Assembly (NCBI RefSeq): GCF_009730915.1 | Contig: NC_052481.1 | Location: forward strand, 21,922,461 to 21,986,460 | Direction of reading: 5' to 3' | Length of the DNA stretch: 64,000 nucleotides | From: Dioscorea cayenensis subsp. rotundata | Taxonomy: Eukaryota > Streptophyta > Magnoliopsida > Dioscoreales > Dioscoreaceae | In this document: positions 13,625-26,439 of the stretch, piece by piece | Layout of the letters: every line of letters starts with the position of its first letter | How positions within the stretch are numbered: the first letter of the stretch is position 1 | Position numbers and translations under genes: made by a program | Notes under the pieces: generated by a model | Database searches by the model: none | The model's input: only the letters and a program-made list of their open reading frames with translations | Told to the model about the DNA's origin: nothing

Positions 13625-15789
13625 ATGGACAGCAGGTTGAGTAGTTGAGACAGCACTAAAAACTAGTGGGCGTTGAGCATTACTTTCACTACATACGAAT
13701 ATATAGAGGCAAATCTTCTTCAATTTTTTTTTTTTAAATTGATTTTGTTATTACTTTTTTTCTTTTGAGTTTATTGGAATTATCGTGGAAATTTCTCCCT
13801 TATTGATTATCATTAATAATATTCGTAAGCTTTTTTTTTTATTGAATTTCTGCTGCTTGAGATACATAACAATGTTTTTCTAATGAAATTATTTTATAAA
13901 TTTAATGCTTTCTAAGTTTTTTTGAGTATTAGAATAAAAAGACTTTATTGACATCATAACTTTCCCAATCTTGAGTGGCATGAGTCACTCCACTATTAAT
14001 GCTGAGTAGAGACTCTTGTTATGGTGCGGTTGGGACTTTATTGAGTTAGTTATATTTTTTCCGTTTATTTTTGTATTTATTTTCAATTTATTGAAATAGA
14101 TTAGCATTATTTATGGTTGATTGCTTCCCAATTTTATTTTATTTTTTGTTTTATTTATTTATTTATTTTTTACTACCGTCATACAATGTATGGTGTGTGT
14201 TTTCTCTTTGTTGTGTGGTTGTTTTATCTATATTTTTAATAAATTAGCAATTTATGCATTTTATTAAAAAAACAAAAAAAGTGAAAAACACCCAAAAAGA
14301 AAAGGGGTTTATTGTAATGAAGTATGAATGGCTATTATTACTGTCAACCTTTGCCAACGAGAATAGACGGTGCTATTTAAAACTTTGACGTGAGCTATAA
14401 CTGTGGAGAGAGGATAAAATGTACCTTCGGTTGAAGCTAGATAAATGTGAGTAGAACACGTGTCACTATTCTATTGGTTGTAGTGAGTTAACTTTGGAGA
14501 GTGTAACCACTTTTTGGTATTGTGTTAGCTGTGAGATTTAAGTATATATTGTACCGTGGTGGTTTATGAATTATGAGCGTAAATGCTTTCTTTATTTTTT
14601 AAAATAAATAAATAAGATATAGATATAATAACAATAGTGTCATAATGTTTGTGTTTAAAGTTCACTATTACACTAAAAGAAATTTGTTATTTTGACCATG
14701 TAAAAATCTTTGCTAATGAAATTTTTTTTTAAATCCGATTTCTTATATTCATGTTTTTTATTGTAATAAATTAATAATTTATTCATTTTATGCGGTCCAT
14801 GCCATGATATACACCTCCTCTTTAATTCTGTGACAAGATAGATATGATTCAATAAATGAAAAAGAAAATTCAGCATGAATATTATATTACATGTGAAGTT
14901 ACATAATAATACTTTTATTTTTGTTGCATTTTGCATGTAGATCTACACATTTACATCCCTCTCATTTGGTTGAACAAGTGCACACCGTCACATGAAAGCA
15001 AACATAACTCATTCTCATCTTTTCAAACAAAAGTAAGTAGTTGTTTGGTGGTAGTTAATTAGAAATGAAAGAATCTAGAAAGATGGGATGGCAACCTCCA
15101 TAATCAAACATAACACTATAAATTCAAGTTGAGTACTAAATCAAACATACACTTCATGAGTACTATATTTAAAAATGATTCAATCTATGCAATTTGAATA
15201 TAAATATAAAGAAGTATATAATTTTCAAGTAGAAAATTAAGATATAAATAATGCTGCTTGTTTATTTTCTTAGCTTAGGGCTACAGTATATCAATTTATG
15301 GCAGTGAATAGTCTAAATTTGACAGAGATAACAAGAATTTAGTACTTGGCAAGAATATTTGTTATATATGGCTAAAATGTGAATATTTTTTTAACTTATG
15401 ACTCATTGTCCAGATGGTGTATAACTTGGTCATCTCCATTGTCAATTACACAGTACAGCTCAGTTTCAGTGGACATGACAAGAAACAACCTGTCAATTCA
15501 ATTGCATTTCATCTCATGCAAGTAAAAAGATATCACTTTAATAAAAAAAACACCAAACTAGGAAATGGCATGACAAGAAGTTACAGCAACTGTTTGATGT
15601 AGTACTTATGTAAGCTTTTTGCAATTGATGTACACAGTTGCTTTTAAAAAGCATCCAAGACAAAATGTTTTCCTACAGAATGCCTCCTGTATGATCCATG
15701 GGCATCAAGATTGGTTCATAGTCTCATGTTGAATTGGTTTGATTCAGACAAGGTTGTGTCTGGTTAGGGAGAAATATACATGATTTCTT
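13625..15789. other. AT-rich intergenic region upstream of the DCR-like gene
   Basis: The promoter of the DCR-like gene lies at the left end. The rest is AT-rich sequence without a recognisable gene or RNA. Confidence 0.45.
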
Positions 15790-16075
15790 ATGTTTGATTC
15801 TCAATCAAAACAGTATTAAACAACTAAAACTAACAACATTAAACAATTTTGTTTAACTGATTCAGATATGAATGATGAAAACAACTAAAGCTAACAACAG
15901 TAAACCATTTATTCAAATATGAATGATCAAACAATTAAAACTAACAACATTAAATAATTTTGTGCTAAAATTGAAAGTAACATTTATCCTTAACTTCAAT
16001 TCATTTAAGTGATTCCATCTTGAAACAAACTAATTTACTTTGCAACAAATAATCACATAATTAGTGAAAATAAAA

Positions 16076-16114
<39 letters not shown>

Positions 16115-16645
16115 CCAAAATAATATAATAGCAGAACTAATTAACCTAACATGAGGCAACCATAGTCTTTAATTTCTAGTCAATCCCCCCGGTTCAATCT
16201 AATAATCTAAACACCAACAAAATGATGCCTAAAAAACTCAATAAATTAAAGTCATTGTGTGCCCCTCGAATACAAAGATAGCTAACTCCTCATTTTGACC
16301 TAGTTACCAATTGCATTCACCAGCCTCACCTTATGCACGGAAAACTCACCACCTACACCCACCACAAGAAATCTGTATCTACTCTGTCTTGAACGGAATT
16401 TGAACAAATGTTTAGTTTCCCATATGAGAAACAATGCGCCTTAGAATGTGCTAACCTAATTACCGCTAGGCTAACCTATTTAGGATTTATAACTAGAATT
16501 TTCCTGCACAAATAAAGCTGAGAGTTAAATAATAAATTTTGGTGAACAAAATTAATCAAATATATTTGCCTACAAACAATTAATCATGTTTACCTTTTCC
16601 CCATTCTTCATTCCCGCCCAAAATTAATAAAATATATAACTCGTT
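15790..16645. repeat. Tandem segmental duplication, copy 1
   Basis: This copy aligns by eye with 16646-17680 in the same orientation. Shared landmarks in order are: the TTAAACAACTAAA/CTAACAACA cluster, TTTTGTTTAACTGATTCA, TTTAAGTGATTCCATCT, ATGCCTAAAAAACTC, TTAAAGTCATTGTG, and TAATCATG/CACGTTTACC-like sequence with CCCCATTCTTCAT at the end. A (TA)n run at about 16079-16111 interrupts it. It is non-coding as far as I can see. Confidence 0.75.
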
Positions 16646-17680
16646 ATATTTAATTCTCACCTCAGAACAATATTAAACAACTAAAGCTAACAACAGTAAA
16701 CAATTTTGTTTAACTGATTCAAATACAAATGATCAAACAACTAAAGCTAACAACAGTAGACAATTTATTCAAATATGAATGAACAAACAACAGCTAACAA
16801 CATTAAACAATTTTGTGCTGAAATTGAAAGTAAACTTTATCCTTATTTCAATTCGTTTAAGTGATTCCATCTGAAAACAAGCTAATTTACTTTGCAATAA
16901 ATAATCAAATAATCAATTGAAAAAAAAAAACATAAATCCAAAATAATATAACAGCAGAGCTAATGTAACAAGAGGTAACCATATTCTTCTACTCCCATTC
17001 AATCCCCAGTTCAATCTAATAACCTAAACACCAATCCAAACGATGCCTAAAAAACTCTAACAAATTAAAGTCATTGTGCGCACAGATAGCTTACTCATTC
17101 CCACCTAGTTATATATACATTTATTAAATGAACAAACCATTGTAAGTCAGGGCATATACAAGTGTGTTAAATGCACTATACGCCCTCACCCTATGTACAC
17201 TATCCCTATCTACCGCAGGGAGACACTATCCACTATGCTATAGACGGAAGATCTTACAATATCCCTCATTCTATGTACAAAAAATCCTACACTATCCGTA
17301 TCTACCACAGAGGATTCTATCCACTATACTTTAGACGTGTAATCTTACACTATCCGCATCTGTCACAGGATACTCTATCCATTATACATTAGACGGGATA
17401 TCTTACACTAACCCATCTCTAACAGGGGACTATGTTCACCCATGCTTTAGAGGGGAAATCCCACAATCCACATGTAGGGGACTCTATCCACCTAGATGGG
17501 ATTTAAATGCAAATCCATCTCTTGCCACTAAGCTAATCTAATTATGATTTATAAGTAATAACTAGAATTTGTCTACAAATAAACTTTGGTAAACAAAATT
17601 AGTAAATATTTACCTACAAATAATTAATCACGTCTACTTCTCCCCAATTCTTCATCCCCACCCAATTTTCCCCCTAAATT
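16646..17680. repeat. Tandem segmental duplication, copy 2
   Basis: Second copy of the segment at 15790-16645, same order and orientation. It is about 180 bp longer because a degenerate minisatellite (about 17165-17490) has expanded inside it, where copy 1 has one short related stretch. Confidence 0.75.
17165..17490. repeat. Degenerate minisatellite, unit about 60-66 bp
   Basis: Four to five diverged units share the order: ATCTTACACTATCC, a CATCTNNNACAGG block, a CTCTATCCA block, and a TTAGACGG block before the next ATCTTACA. Units near the right end (AACAGGGGACT, TTTAGAGGGGAAATCCCACA) are the most diverged. Confidence 0.7.
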
Positions 17681-17909
17681 CACACCTAAAATCATCCAAT
17701 TTAGCTAAATCCTATCACAAACAAATGCAGACCAAAAAACACAAGGCAAGAATCTCAACTCGCAAAGTTTCAATCCCACATCTTCTGATAAAAACCCAGC
17801 CCAACAAACTCCACAACCAAACTATTGAAATTTCAAATATTTCAAAAGCATTAAAACATTCACTTTTAGATCACTTATTATGCAGTATTTAATTGGTATT
17901 TTTTTTTTA

Positions 17910-18840
17910 TCAGTAGTCATCGTCACCGTAACTGTAACCAAGATCATCCTCAACCTTCTCCGCAGCATCATCCGCTACCTTGTCCTCCAAGTAATCAACA
18001 CCCTCCGCTAGCGCTAACCCTCCGAGAACCCCAGCGGCCGCTCCAACCGCAAGCCCAGTCCCCATCCCCATCCCCGACTTCTTCTTCTCAACCGGCGCCG
18101 CTCCATACCCTGCCTGACCATATGCACCCATCGGCGGGGGCGGCGGCGCTGTCCCATATCTTGCCTGATCATATGCACCCATCGGCGGGGGCGGCGCCGC
18201 TGTCCCATACCTTGCCTGATCATATGCACCCATCGGCGGGGGCGGCGCCGCTGCCCCATAAGGGTATCCGGACGGAGGCGGAGCAGAAGGGTATCCGGAC
18301 GGAGGTGCAGCGTAAGGGTATCCAGATGGAGGCGGGAGCAGAGTAAGGTTGAGGGGCGTACCCGTAAGGATCGCGATAATCACGGGACACGCCGGCGCCG
18401 TACGGCGCAGGGTAGGGATCGTAGTATCGGGCGGGCTCCTTGACGGCGACCTTGACCTCGATCCGCCCGTGCGGTCTTCCCGACGGGCGCTTAAGCTTGA
18501 GAGATCGGGACACCTTCCCACCAAAACCGCCCTCATCGACGACCTCGCGCAGCGGGAGCCGAGCAGAGCCGATGAGCGGCTTCACATCCTCGGCAGTACC
18601 GGCGTGAACGACATCGATCGAGAGGACAGCATCTTGGATGGATCGATCACCGAGAGGGATGATCAGCTTCTCGTCCCAAACAGGATCGGTGTCGCCGTCG
18701 ACGTCGGCCTTGGTGGAGCTCTTCGCGGCCGGATCGACCCAAACCACGACGTAGGGTTTGAGATCGCCGTGTCGCCAGTTGACGTTCTTGAGGTCTCGGG
18801 CGGAGCTTATCGTGACCTCGACCTCGTAACGAGACGCCAT
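17910..18840 (-). CDS. SRC2-like: C2-domain SRC2-like protein, frameshifted by one base
   Basis: An intronless gene. The N-terminal half in the frame of the ATG at 18840 is a C2 domain ([20 protein letters not shown] at residues 1-20; domain to about 130) followed by a Tyr/Pro-rich stretch. At 18334-18336 the frame shifts. The next frame then gives [16 protein letters not shown]-type repeats, three [11 protein letters not shown] repeats, a Gly/Ala-rich hydrophobic segment ([18 protein letters not shown]) and an acidic tail ending YGDDDY. Together the two halves give the usual SRC2 layout, about 309 residues. SRC2 proteins are cold- and stress-responsive C2 proteins at ER/vacuolar and plasma membranes. 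The shift is one extra G (plus strand) in a GGG run; the neighbouring repeat unit has GCTCCGCCTCC where this one has GCTCCCGCCTCC. It is either a recent lesion or a base-calling error. Confidence 0.88.
18107..18258 (-). repeat. In-frame coding tandem repeat (about 54 bp x 3) in the SRC2-like gene
   Basis: Three nearly identical units encode [17 protein letters not shown]-like peptides. The high identity at the DNA level suggests recent expansion by unequal exchange or slippage. The Pro/Tyr/Gly-rich type is typical of SRC2 linkers. Confidence 0.85.
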
Positions 18841-18903
18841 TGTTGAACCTCTCGAGAAGCTCGCAAAACGAAGAAGATAAGAGGAAAGAGACGGGGAAAT
18901 GGA

Positions 18904-18913
18904 GTTTATATAG
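18904..18913 (-). promoter_or_regulatory. Probable TATA box of the SRC2-like gene
   Basis: CTATATAAA on the minus strand lies about 65-73 bases upstream of the ATG at 18840, a normal plant TATA spacing with a leader of roughly 35-40 bases. Confidence 0.6.
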
Positions 18914-19987
18914 GTCTCTTGGTTTTACTCTTGACCTTAATTTCTAATTTATTTACGGAAATGCCATCCAAGGGTCATGGATGATGCGTAGCCGTTGATC
19001 TTGTTTTGCGAATCTCGAGTAACGTGTTTTACGGTTGTGATTCAATGTTGTAGGTATTATACTGTGGAGGTGGTTTCTTAGGACAAGATGGGAAGGTTCT
19101 GAGTGCGTGAGAGAAGGATATAGTTATTGATTTATTAAGATTATATTCTTAATCAAGTTTATATATTTTATGATTTAATAAATCTTTTTTAAACCCAGTG
19201 AGCAATTATTTAGAGAGGTGGGTTGCATCTAGGAAGGGTATGTATATAGTATATTATTATTGTAGAAAAACCATTGTTGCAATGATGGCAATTTGGTGAA
19301 TTTAAGAAGGAAATTGGGTAGTTTGTCGAAGAATGACTTAGGCCAGAAGGATATTTTTGACCGGTGATTGCCGGTGTCAAGCTTAAAAAGCGAATATTTC
19401 GCGCGTTATTCGTACGCGATGCCAAAGTAAAACGCGTTTTAAACGCGAAAATTATACAGAATAGAAAACAGACAAGACTAAGAAGTGTTTTCTTTTTCGT
19501 TTGCTCGTACTAAAGAAATAATGCAAATAGTTTAATGATAAATCATGGTCTTTTCTTATTATTATTTTTTTCTAATCAATTGATGGTAAAAGAAATGGTC
19601 TAATTCTTGGCCTAAAGAAGGGGAAAAGACTATTAAAAATGAGCAAAATTTCAGTTTGATATCACTGGGTTTTTGTTTAAATTCAACACGAGCATGCACA
19701 AATTTAGTAGGAGTACTGAGACCATCCATCCGTACACAATCACTACTTACACTTTCAGAAATATATATTTGATATTTTACAAGTACGCTAAAAAAAAACT
19801 AATATAACCTTTAATTTTATATTAGCTAATTCCTCCGATAGCAACCAAAATATACAAAAGAACTATTCCCTCTCATGTCAAACCAAAATTCACCACATTG
19901 GAGATGACATGTCTGGTAAGCATTCATATTCAGATGTTCATAATAGTAACAGAAGTAAGACAGTGCACTTACTTCAAACAAAAGGAT
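18914..19987. other. Intergenic region between SRC2-like and fibrillarin-like genes
   Basis: The left part is the SRC2-like promoter; the right part is the 3' flank of the fibrillarin-like gene. A short stretch near 19385-19450 is rich in CG-containing words (CGCGCGTTATTCGTACGCG and related). No gene was seen. Confidence 0.4.
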
Positions 19988-22900
19988 TTAATTTGCTCGC
20001 CTTTGTTTGTTCAGTATCCGGTATCCACCAAAAATGCAGGAATGGTCTCTTGTAAAAGGTTCAAGAGTGGCTTCATCCATAGGTCTAAATTGCTCAGCAT
20101 AAAGTTTTATTATTTCTTGGGCAAAGACTACATCAGCAGGAGCTGTTGGATCTACTCGGTTCGCCTGGAAAAAAAATACATTCAGTTTAGCTATATTTTA
20201 TTGGTATAGAAATCAGAGATGAATATATATTAGATTAGCTTCAACAGCCAAGGTTGGATTTTTTTAATTGTTAATGCAAATGAAAGAGTTTGAGCAAGTG
20301 TAAAGTTTACATTTACTGATATCATAAAACGGCCGTCTTCCTTCAAGAAGTAAGAAGCATTCTGAGCTAAAATCTTTACCTGCATTATTTTGAAAATATT
20401 AGTCCAACATGATCAAGATTTAAGAAAAATTGCTAATTTTGAAAAGGATTTCTTGTCATGTTAATTGACCAGCAAATCTGTTGAATTTAAGAGAAAAATG
20501 TTGGTTTTACTGCTAACACAAACCTTTGCTTCAGTCATAAATAAATATGACCATGATTTTAATTTTACACATTCACGGAATTCACATCTTTGACTCGTTA
20601 TTATCTTAGCATTCAACCAAATTATGATAGCTCAAACCTAATTTTAAACTCGATTATCTAGAGACGCAAATAAAATAATCATAATGGCTCTTTAATAATT
20701 AATAACAATGCACTAGTTTCTAACAAGGAGTAGACCAGAAGTGGCTAAAGATAATTAAAGACTGATGCCTCACCTTCTATTGTATAAAAGAACACAATAT
20801 TAACTGATAAAGTTGATTAAAAGAAGGATTAAATACAATCAGAAGAAAAAAGAAAAAACTGGATCAATGAGCAACCATGTGATTTGCGGTCTTAAATAAG
20901 GATTAAAAGAATGCAGGCAGCCTGGCCAGACAAAGACAAGCTGATGATGCAAAACTATTACAGATTTCAATAAAGAAAATGTAAAAGATAAAATAATTGA
21001 GAGTCATAGTTATGAAATGGTTGGAACTTTGTCATAGAATAATGTCTTGAAGGAGAATCTATGGTTTTTCTCACAAAATTGATACACATGGATAGGGGAA
21101 AGGTGTATAGATGCATAAAATATCAAAAGAAGAATGAGTAGAGCTGTTACTTAATACCAGGCCAGCACCAATAGGATGCTAACCTAGATCTTAATTTCTG
21201 GACTGGATTGTATTAAAAGAATACGACAAGAACGCTCCACGATCATAGTTGTTAAATAGAGATTCGAATTGTGAATCAAATCCTAATTTTGTGAATTGAA
21301 TTGAAATCATAAGATTTAGCAATAATTATCAAAATTAATAAAAAAATACTATACATTATATTCTAAAACTATGTGTTTATAAACTTTTCAGCTTTTATAA
21401 CCTTTAATTTTTTATTTATAAGTCTATATCGTTTGTCTAAACATGAAAAACCGAAAATTCCTTCATCTTAAGCCTCATAGTGTCGTTCATTTGAAAAATA
21501 AAAAGTTTCAAATCTAATAATTTATGCTTTTAAGCTATATTAAATCCATATAACTTCCGAATTCAAGCCCATCATTATCTTCAACTTCTACCATGATCAT
21601 CCCTTCTTGCTCATCTTTTACTAATATTAGTTTTACTATCAATTACTTGTAATTGCTCTTTTTCCTCATCCTTCTCTACAATACCTTTTTCTTTTTTCTT
21701 TCTATCAAAATTTCAAATTTTATAGCCCTATATTAGATTTAGACCCCCTTTAGACATTTCAAACAGCAAATTCCAAATCTATAACAGAAAACATAATAAT
21801 ATATTTAGTTTTAATATTTTTTATATAACATATGGTGAGTGAATCAAAATTATAAAAATATTAATCATAAACAAAGCGGTAAAAATAATCTAAACTACAA
21901 TCTTATTTTATAAATTTTAATCACAAATTTATTAAAACAAATTATTTTATCCTTATCACAAATTATTTTATTTTTATCACAATTCACATGCTCATAAATT
22001 AGGATTTCTTTAAATTTTTAACAACTCCTAAATCAATAAATCCTAATTGGCATAAGTGAATCTGATGAATCTTATGATTCACGTTGATTCCTATGATTCA
22101 CTAACAATTCGTACTAGATTCGATGATATTTCCACTTCCTATATAAGATTCCTTACGTTAGAAGGAATGGACTCGAATCTCACTTTTCGTATGATTCTAA
22201 TAACGGTATCCACAATTTAATTAAGACCGAGTTGAATCAGGATTATACTATAAAATTATAGAATCAACCAAGTATATTTTACAATTGATCTTACCTGAAC
22301 AAAAGGTTAGTTTGCTGTAATTAGTTTTCACATTTAAAAAATCATAGCAATCTTAACCACAATACAGGATAATATGTAATTCAAATACCTGATATGGCTG
22401 AGAAATATCAGAGATGACAACATCTACTACACCAACCAAAGATTGATATTTTAACGGATGCCTGGCATCTTCAATGATTGGGATCACATTGGTTCGCTTC
22501 CTTGCCATGTTAATCAGGTCCCTGGCCTTCCTATCTGAAAATTCAACAGCATACACCATTCCCATCTGCCCATGAAATTTTACATCAACAGAGTTCCACG
22601 TATTGCAATCACATTTCTATCACAAAACTAAGAACAATACACTGACTGACCACACATGAATGAAGCAATGAAACTTACAGGTCCAACAATGTCAGAAACA
22701 TGGGAAACAGTAATCCCAGATCCAGCACCAAGATAAAGCACTTGATCCCCAGGAATCTGGCAAGAAGAGAGCATTTGACCAGAGTAAAGCCACCATAAAC
22801 CATCATTCTTTATCCAAACCATAGCTCAAACTAACATCTAATAAACCATGAGCTTGAGACAAATCAAAATCATGGTTTGAAAACAATGGAAAACAATTTG

Positions 22901-23487
22901 AACATATAATTAAAGAATATCAGCACTCACAATTCCTATATCATAAACATCATCAAGAATAGCAGCAGCTAGCTTGGATTTGAATGGATCCCACAACCTA
23001 TACTCAACCTTTGTCCCATCCTCATTCTGAAAACAATACACAATGATTTTTTTTTTATGGGGAAAAAATTTCAATAACAAGATAGAAATGCATAAATTTA
23101 ACTTGAAACAACCAAAGAATTTCCAAAATTCAGTAAAAAAAAAAATCACAACTTTAACATTCTGATTGATTGCAAACCTGAACAACAACACGATTCTCGC
23201 CATAAACCAACTCTCCAGCAACCAGGCTCTTGGTGCAAAGAGCATACTGCTCCCCTTTTGCGTTGAACACCCCAGCATGTCTATGCGGCTCAACAACAAC
23301 CCCTTCTCCATCCTTAATCCAACCGCTACATCCACTCTTTCCGCCTCTTCTTTCTCCTCTGCTGCCATTGCTAGTGCTCCCAAACACATCACCACCTTGA
23401 GATAAAGATACGTTTCAGAAATTGAGGAAACAAGAGAGAAGATCAAGATCCACAAGAAATTTCACCTCTCTGACGTCCAATCCCCAT
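19988..23487 (-). CDS. FIB-like: Fibrillarin-like rRNA 2'-O-methyltransferase (divergent)
   Basis: Seven coding exons read by eye: 23487-23466, 23395-23178, 23026-22931, 22756-22679, 22565-22389, 20379-20311, 20164-19988, all GT-AG, giving 278 residues with no frame break. Fibrillarin hallmarks in order: [32 protein letters not shown], the SAM-binding loop [48 protein letters not shown], and the C-terminal [16 protein letters not shown]. The first coding exon is only 22 nt. Fibrillarin is the C/D-box snoRNP methyltransferase of the nucleolus and, in plants, also Mediator subunit 36. Oddities: the N-terminal GAR domain is cut to two or three RG/GG bits, and the lysine of the ISIKAN motif is Asn here (ISVNAN). 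Intron 5 is about 2.0 kb. Confidence 0.9.
20380..22388 (-). other. Large intron 5 of the fibrillarin-like gene
   Basis: About 2 kb, AT-rich, with no protein signal. I looked for a C/D-box snoRNA (plant fibrillarin introns can host one) and saw no convincing paired C and D boxes on the gene strand. Around 22060-22260 there are repeated TGATTC/GAATC words of unknown meaning. Confidence 0.4.
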
Positions 23488-23880
23488 GGCTCCGGCGGTC
23501 GAAAGGGGATGGGAGATGGGAGACGCCTAGGGATCCAAGGTGAGTCGAAGGAGTGGGATTTCGAGCTAGGAATTTGGGGATTTGAATTTTAGGGCTTCGA
23601 TGGCCCCCGCCCATTTTGTAACGTCTTCCTTGTCTTTTGACGAAAATGTCCCCGTCCCAACTACCTGTTTTTAACTTTTTAAGAATGCTATGAAGAGGCT
23701 ATTAAGGTAAAAATATTCAATTACCTACCACAAGGTACAAAATTGTGATGACCACGTGTCCTCCGTGTCATGAGACGGAGGAAACAGTGAACCAGATGTT
23801 TGTCACTAGAATATGAACACTATTTTGCCAATATTTTGAATATCTCAAATATTTTTTTTATCTCCTGAGGGAGGTTTGGC
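23488..23880. other. Leader/promoter of the fibrillarin-like gene and spacer
   Basis: The GC-richer stretch at 23488-23620 is the probable 5' leader and proximal promoter of the minus-strand gene. Beyond it is plain spacer DNA. Confidence 0.4.
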
Positions 23881-24990
23881 AGCAAGGGCGACCTTAGGTA
23901 TAGGTCTTGGCCTCCCTTAGCATTGCCGCATAGGTGGCTGAAGCCTATGACTAAGACCCCACAACATCCTAAGACCCTAGAATTCATATATTTTTTTTTA
24001 CCCTAGAATTCATTTAGTAACTATGATTTTGAAAATTTTATTTTTTGATAGTATAAACTTAATTTATGATAATATCAATATATATTAAATTTGACTTACA
24101 CAGGGCCTGTAATTTTTTGGGTCTCACAACTCATGTTTTTCATTTTTTTTTTTTACATATTTAATGTCATCCTATGACAGTTTTTTAAAAAAATATTTAC
24201 TGTCATCCTACGACACTATCCGCAAATTTATTTTTTTATATTTGATAGATAATAGAGCCAAATTTCTCCTTCTCATAACCCTATGGATCTTTTATTCCTT
24301 AAGAGAGGTTTAATCTTTATAGGGAAATGATAATAGGCATGCCGATCCTAGAGCATAGGCATTGGCCTGCCTTAGGCATAAGCGATCAAGGCCTATTCCT
24401 AGGACCCCACAATTCACTGAGACCCTAAAATTCATTTTTTTAAAAATTATATTTAAAATTATCATCTAGTATTATTATTCAATCCACATAACTATGATTT
24501 TGAAAATTTTGTTATTTAAAAGTATAAAATTTAATTTATAATAATATCAATATGCAATAAATTTGTCTTACAACAAGGCCCTGCAATTTTTCTGGGTCTC
24601 ATAATTCATGTTTTTCATTTTTATATTATTTAATGTCATTCTATAATACTATCTACAAAATTATCTTTATGTCCCCCGGGACAATACAACATAGTTGACA
24701 TCTATCATATGGCTTTCTAACTCCATTTCTTTTAAAATTTTAACTTTTTTTTAAACAATAACATTTAACTTATTATAATATCAATATATAATGAATTTGG
24801 TCTTATAATTATAATTAGCCCCTCAATTTTTTATAATTAGCCCCTCAATTTTCTAGGTATCACAATTCTATCCACATAAGTGCTATCTTGAACTATAAGA
24901 TTTAATTTATGATAATATCAAGGGCAATTTGGTCTTATAATATGGCCTCGTGTTTTTTTAGGGCCTTACAATTCATATTATTTTTTCTAA
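23881..24990. repeat. Diverged direct repeats (about 400-460 bp units)
   Basis: Units starting near 23881 and 24345 share the order: TTAGGCATA/GGTCTTGGCCT-like words, ACCCCACAA, AGACCCTA(G/A)AATTCAT, an AT-rich block with TATGATTTTGAAAATTTT, AATATCAATAT, then GGCCCTGCAATTTTT and GGTCTCATAATTCATG. A third, more decayed unit follows from about 24830. They look like old fragments of one transposon family; no coding capacity was seen. Confidence 0.6.
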
Positions 24991-24994
24991 AAAA

Positions 24995-26307
24995 AATTAT
25001 ATTTAAACTTTTTATTTACTATTATATATTATCCACATATTATAATTTTGAAAATTTTAATTATTTTTAAATTAAAAACTTTATCTTATTCAATTGATTT
25101 ATGATAAAATTTAACTTAATTTTATTATATAATTTATTATTTGATAAAAATAATTTAAAAAAACATTTATCATAATTTTGCTCATGGCCCTATTTTCCCG
25201 TAAGAGTTGTTCCTTGTGGGGTTTTGGAAATCTCCTCATTAGGGTTATTTGATGGCTTATTTGGCTAAATTGAAATAATCGTATTTTTAATTACTCAATG
25301 CTTTCATATTTGCTCATTATTTGTAATATTGACCATATGATTTGAGTAAATAAAACTCTAGATGCAAAAAAGGCCAATGTGGATGAGGAGATACCAATAA
25401 TCAAAAGAAGTCTAACTTTCACCGAGAATTCGGTGATGCATGAAAGTCAAGACAAACAACTACAAGGAGAATGTTCTGATAGTCTATTTGCCTCTTTGTC
25501 ATTTTTGTGTTTTGTTGTCTTGTTTTAAAAAAAAGCCTATTTTTCATTGAGATTCGTTGATCCACGAAACTCAACGCAAAATAACAGAGTGGAATGACTG
25601 ACTCCAACACCTGAGGGGAGAATGTTATGATAGTCTATTTGCCTTTTTGTTGTACAGCTGAGGGAGAATTTTCTGATGGTTTATTTGCCTCTTTGTTGTT
25701 TTTATATTTTGTTTTCTTGTTCTAAAAAAAAACCTAACCTTCATTGAGAATTCGCTGATGCATAAAACTCAACACAAAAATGACAGTTTGGAACGACTGA
25801 CTCTAACACATGAGGGGAGAATGTTCTGATAGTCTATTTGCCTCTTTGTTGTATACATGAGGCTGAGAATGTTCTAATAGTCTATTAGCCTTTTTGTTAT
25901 TTTTGTGTGTATTTGTTTTATTTATTTTAATTTCGCTCTCTTATCCACTTTGTTGAAAAAGAACTCTCCATTTAAAAATAATAATGAAACATTTTGTTAT
26001 AAATGAAATTCAAAAACCTTTAACTAACTGTGGAGTTGGAAAGATAATAAATTTATTTAAATAAAAAATAAAATACTAATATATTAATCAATCCAACCAT
26101 ACTTAGTTTTAATTCAGTTTATCGTGAACAAATATATTTTTTGAAATTTATGAAGCTCATCCACGATATATTTTTCTCGCTTCATCGCAAATAAATGTTT
26201 TCTTATTTAAACATGATTTTATTTAAATGAATCCCAATTTTGGATGTGCCACCATGGCAAATGTAAACATGAAAAAAATAATAGAACACTTGTATAATTT
26301 TATAAGG
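24995..26307. repeat. Large direct duplication, copy A
   Basis: It pairs with 26440-27490 in the same orientation. Shared landmarks are TTATTTGATGG.CTATTT (25245 and 26725), GAGTAAATAAAACTCTAGA, the GAGGGGAGAATGTTCTGATAG block, GAAACATTTTGTTATAAATG (25985 and 27158) and GCCACCATGG. Copy A contains extra internal repeats (about 25440-25900) in which the GGGGAGAATGTTCTGATAG block recurs. Confidence 0.75.
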
Positions 26308-26439
26308 CCCCACAATTTTTTTGGTCTCATAATTCATGTTTTCATTTTAAAAAAAAAATTACTGACATCGTGTGGATATTATCCACAAAATTATCTTTTA
26401 TGTTGGATGGATGATATAGCCAAATATTTTCTTTTCTAG

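Noticed and set aside
18349-18846. Long open frame (165 codons) on the plus strand opposite the SRC2-like gene
   Set aside because: It mirrors a GC-rich minus-strand coding gene and shows no domain; a by-product of codon bias.
20380-22388. snoRNA inside the large fibrillarin intron
   Set aside because: TGATGA-type words are present mainly on the wrong strand and lack a paired D box.
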